Source: Spirochaetota bacterium (GTDB lineage Bacteria; Spirochaetota; Leptospiria; Turneriellales; Turneriellaceae). From it: DNA of 8,169 nt. The DNA is taken from contig JAKQXK010000119.1 of NCBI GenBank assembly GCA_029561505.1, positions 1-8,169 of the forward strand, given 5' to 3'. Shown here in pieces: positions 6,697 to 8,169 of the stretch (the first letter of the stretch is position 1; each line of letters starts with the position of its first letter). The notes beneath the pieces are model-generated. The model was not told the DNA's origin. It did no database searches and saw only the letters and a list, made by a program, of their open reading frames with translations. The position numbers and the translations under genes are program-made.

Positions 6697-7491
6697 GTGC
6701 AAAAGGTGCAACACCGCAGGGCTCCCCGGGGGGCATTATCAGCCGCCTGGCATATTCTGGCGATTCTGCTCATTTTGTCGCTGACGCCGGCGGCCTCGGC
6801 GTTCGCCGATAGCGCAAGGCCGCATCTGTTCTTCATCGAAGGTTCGCTCGGCGGCGCATGGAACTCGGCCTTCGATCGCGAAACTGATATAGTCAATGCG
6901 GCCGGGCCCTTCTTCTGGCCTTATAGCGGCAGCTATTACCGCTACCGCCCGTCTGATCTGACCCTCACCGCCGGGTTCGGCTACGAATACCTTATGCTCC
7001 ATTGGGTGGGGTTGAGGGCCTCTTATTCTTACACGTCATACCTGAATCACTGGACAGCCCGCACCGGCTCGGGGCGTTACAGCCGCAGTTCGACTTTGGG
7101 CGGTCAGGTCGCCGAGACCGACGGCTATTTTGTCGGGCCTGTATTTCGCTGGCATGTGTTCGACTGGCCCGTGCACTTTGAATTTCCGATACTGTGGGGT
7201 ATGCACGGGGGCAGCTATTACCCTTTGCCCGCTTACACCGAGTTTCGTGAACTCAGCGGGGGGCTGCCGCAGCTCGCCGACGAATACCGCGAACAGGCCC
7301 TCAAACTCTCTAAGTGGCGCTACGGTGTGGGCGTAGCATTTCTTCAAGAAGGATATCCCCTTTACGCAAGCCTGCAGTTCTTGATGGAATCTGCAGTCAC
7401 TCTCACGACTGTCGGGCCCGGTGACATGCTGCCCGCAGGTTCTGCCTGGCAGGCATTTATCGTGACGCTGGCGGTGGGCTGGCGATTCTAA
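6697..7491 (+). CDS. Secreted, probable outer-membrane beta-barrel protein
   Basis: The 264-residue product belongs to no family I can name. It has a clear Sec signal peptide: an arginine-rich n-region (R7, R8, R11), a hydrophobic core 'ILAILLILSL' (20-29) and a cleavage site A35-F36-A37, giving a mature protein of about 227 residues. The mature part is rich in Tyr, Trp, Phe and Gly, with alternating strands such as 'LTLTAGFGYEYLMLHW' (88-103), 'GLRASYSYTSYL' (105-116), 'GYFVGPVFRWHVF' (143-155) and 'YASLQFLMES' (223-232). It ends 'VTLAVGWRF'; a terminal Phe in a final amphipathic strand is the usual signal for outer-membrane barrel assembly. A small barrel of about eight strands is a reasonable guess. 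The start is GTG 6697, with AGAG at 6688-6691 as a moderate ribosome site and an in-frame TAA at 6685-6687. It may share a transcript with the gene that follows 77 bases later. Confidence 0.82.
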   Translation: MQKVQHRRAPRGALSAAWHILAILLILSLTPAASAFADSARPHLFFIEGSLGGAWNSAFDRETDIVNAAGPFFWPYSGSYYRYRPSDLTLTAGFGYEYLMLHWVGLRASYSYTSYLNHWTARTGSGRYSRSSTLGGQVAETDGYFVGPVFRWHVFDWPVHFEFPILWGMHGGSYYPLPAYTEFRELSGGLPQLADEYREQALKLSKWRYGVGVAFLQEGYPLYASLQFLMESAVTLTTVGPGDMLPAGSAWQAFIVTLAVGWRF

Positions 7492-7568
7492 CTCGGTAAA
7501 ACGAGTACCCAAGAAATCCTCACCTTTATCGCTCGCCAAAATGCCCAAAAGGTGAACAGTGGTCCAAC
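7492..7568 (+). other. Short intergenic gap with two small inverted repeats
   Basis: Just after the stop codon, ACTCG (7491-7495) and CGAGT (7502-7506) could form a 5-base stem with a 6-base loop; no T-run follows, so it is a poor terminator. CACCTTT (7521-7527) and AAAGGTG (7548-7554) form a 7-base stem with a 20-base loop, and the right arm is the best Shine-Dalgarno-like sequence before the next gene, although it sits 14 bases from that gene's ATG. Read-through from the upstream gene seems likely. Confidence 0.35.
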
Positions 7569-8169
7569 ATGAACGACCTCGATTTGATGACCGAAATTGA
7601 AAAACTGGCCCACGTCTTAAAGGTGACCCCAGATAAGCTGCAGTTCTTGCGCAGCCTATCGCTCGACGATTTTCGCAACCTTAACCAATCGATCTCTGAC
7701 CGGCTTTTGACCGACAGTTCAGATGTGTGGGCGCGCCTGGCGGGTGTGGCGAAGTTCATGCCGAATTTCATCAATGCGCAGGTCGCGAAGTCACTTTTGG
7801 GCCCGAACATCACAGCAAACCTGACATACCACGTTGACGTGAAGCAGGCCGTCGCCATTTCGAAGAGTCTCAATATCGAGTTTCTCGCGCAGGTCGCCGA
7901 AAACCTTGTGCCGGCGCGGGCCGTGCACATCATTCAGGCTTTTCCGATGGATGTACTCGTGGGCCTCACGCGTATTCTCACGCGAGACAAAAAATATTTT
8001 ACCATGGGCGCCTTCGTCGACTACGTGGACAAAGAGAAGATTCTCGCGCTCTCGAAAGAAATACCCGACACTGAATCGCTCTTACGCGTTGCGCTCTACA
8101 CGCAGAACAAGGCTCATGTCGCCACGCTGACAGACGGCTACAGCGATGAAAAGATCATCGACATGGTTG
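7569..8169 (+). CDS. Alpha-helical repeat protein of unknown function, N-terminal 200 residues (runs off right edge)
   Basis: The frame opens with ATG 7569 and stays open to the window edge (200 codons plus one base). I do not recognise a named family. The sequence is almost wholly helical, with no signal peptide or transmembrane segment, so it is probably cytoplasmic. From about residue 88 it shows short helical units with the pattern hydrophobic-hydrophobic-x-x-h-P/N-x-x-h-h: 'AVAISKSLNIEFLAQVAENL', then 'RAVHIIQAFPMDVLVGLTRIL', then 'YFTMGAFVDYVDKEKILAL'. This is the look of an alpha-solenoid such as the MgtE N-terminal or FliG-like superhelices, but that is resemblance, not a family assignment. 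The ribosome site is weak (AAGGTG is 14 bases away; a GTGGT lies nearer), and M7 is an alternative start. It lies 77 bases after the outer-membrane-protein gene on the same strand, so co-transcription is likely. Confidence 0.8.
   Translation, partial: MNDLDLMTEIEKLAHVLKVTPDKLQFLRSLSLDDFRNLNQSISDRLLTDSSDVWARLAGVAKFMPNFINAQVAKSLLGPNITANLTYHVDVKQAVAISKSLNIEFLAQVAENLVPARAVHIIQAFPMDVLVGLTRILTRDKKYFTMGAFVDYVDKEKILALSKEIPDTESLLRVALYTQNKAHVATLTDGYSDEKIIDMV

Noticed and set aside
6656..6697. Promoter giving a leaderless transcript for the outer-membrane-protein gene
   Set aside because: TTTACA with GCTAAA at suitable spacing is only a weak match, and a ribosome site (AGAG) already lies before the GTG; not enough to call.
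7526..7933. 135-codon minus-strand frame opposite the last gene
   Set aside because: The plus-strand frame encodes a regular helical-repeat protein open to the window edge; the antisense frame has no plausible composition.

Overview
The window holds five protein-coding genes on both strands, packed tightly: no gap exceeds 130 bases. Base composition is moderately GC-rich and codon use looks uniform throughout, with no insertion sequence, tRNA, rRNA or CRISPR array visible. An outer-membrane-type protein with a signal peptide and a C-terminal phenylalanine points to a Gram-negative-type (diderm) envelope, and a full-length CheA points to a chemotactic or otherwise CheA-signalling bacterium. 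A free-living spirochaete of the Leptospira/Turneriella kind would fit, but that is an impression from gene character and not proven by the sequence.

Left part (1-3164): a divergent pair separated by 80 bases. Leftwards runs the 5' part of a membrane protein with a short cytoplasmic N-terminus, one transmembrane helix and an extracytoplasmic sensor-like segment. It runs off the left edge, and its last 60 bases form a near-perfect inverted repeat. Rightwards runs an 887-residue CheA-type histidine kinase (HPt, P2-like, dimerisation, ATPase and CheW domains). It carries an extra C-terminal domain of about 190 residues that I read as a CheC/CheX/FliY-type CheY-phosphate phosphatase, with one complete active-site motif. 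A kinase and its opposing phosphatase on one polypeptide is the most notable thing in the window.

Middle (3201-6566, minus strand): a complete large subunit of carbamoyl phosphate synthetase (carB), convergent with cheA across 36 bases. It is an ordinary housekeeping gene; carA is not next to it in the window.

Right part (6567-8169): a 130-base divergent spacer with a possible carB promoter. It is followed rightwards by a small secreted, aromatic-rich, probable outer-membrane beta-barrel protein. After 77 bases comes the 5' 200 codons of an all-helical, repeat-like protein of unknown function that runs off the right edge. These two are probably co-transcribed, but nothing ties their functions together beyond adjacency.
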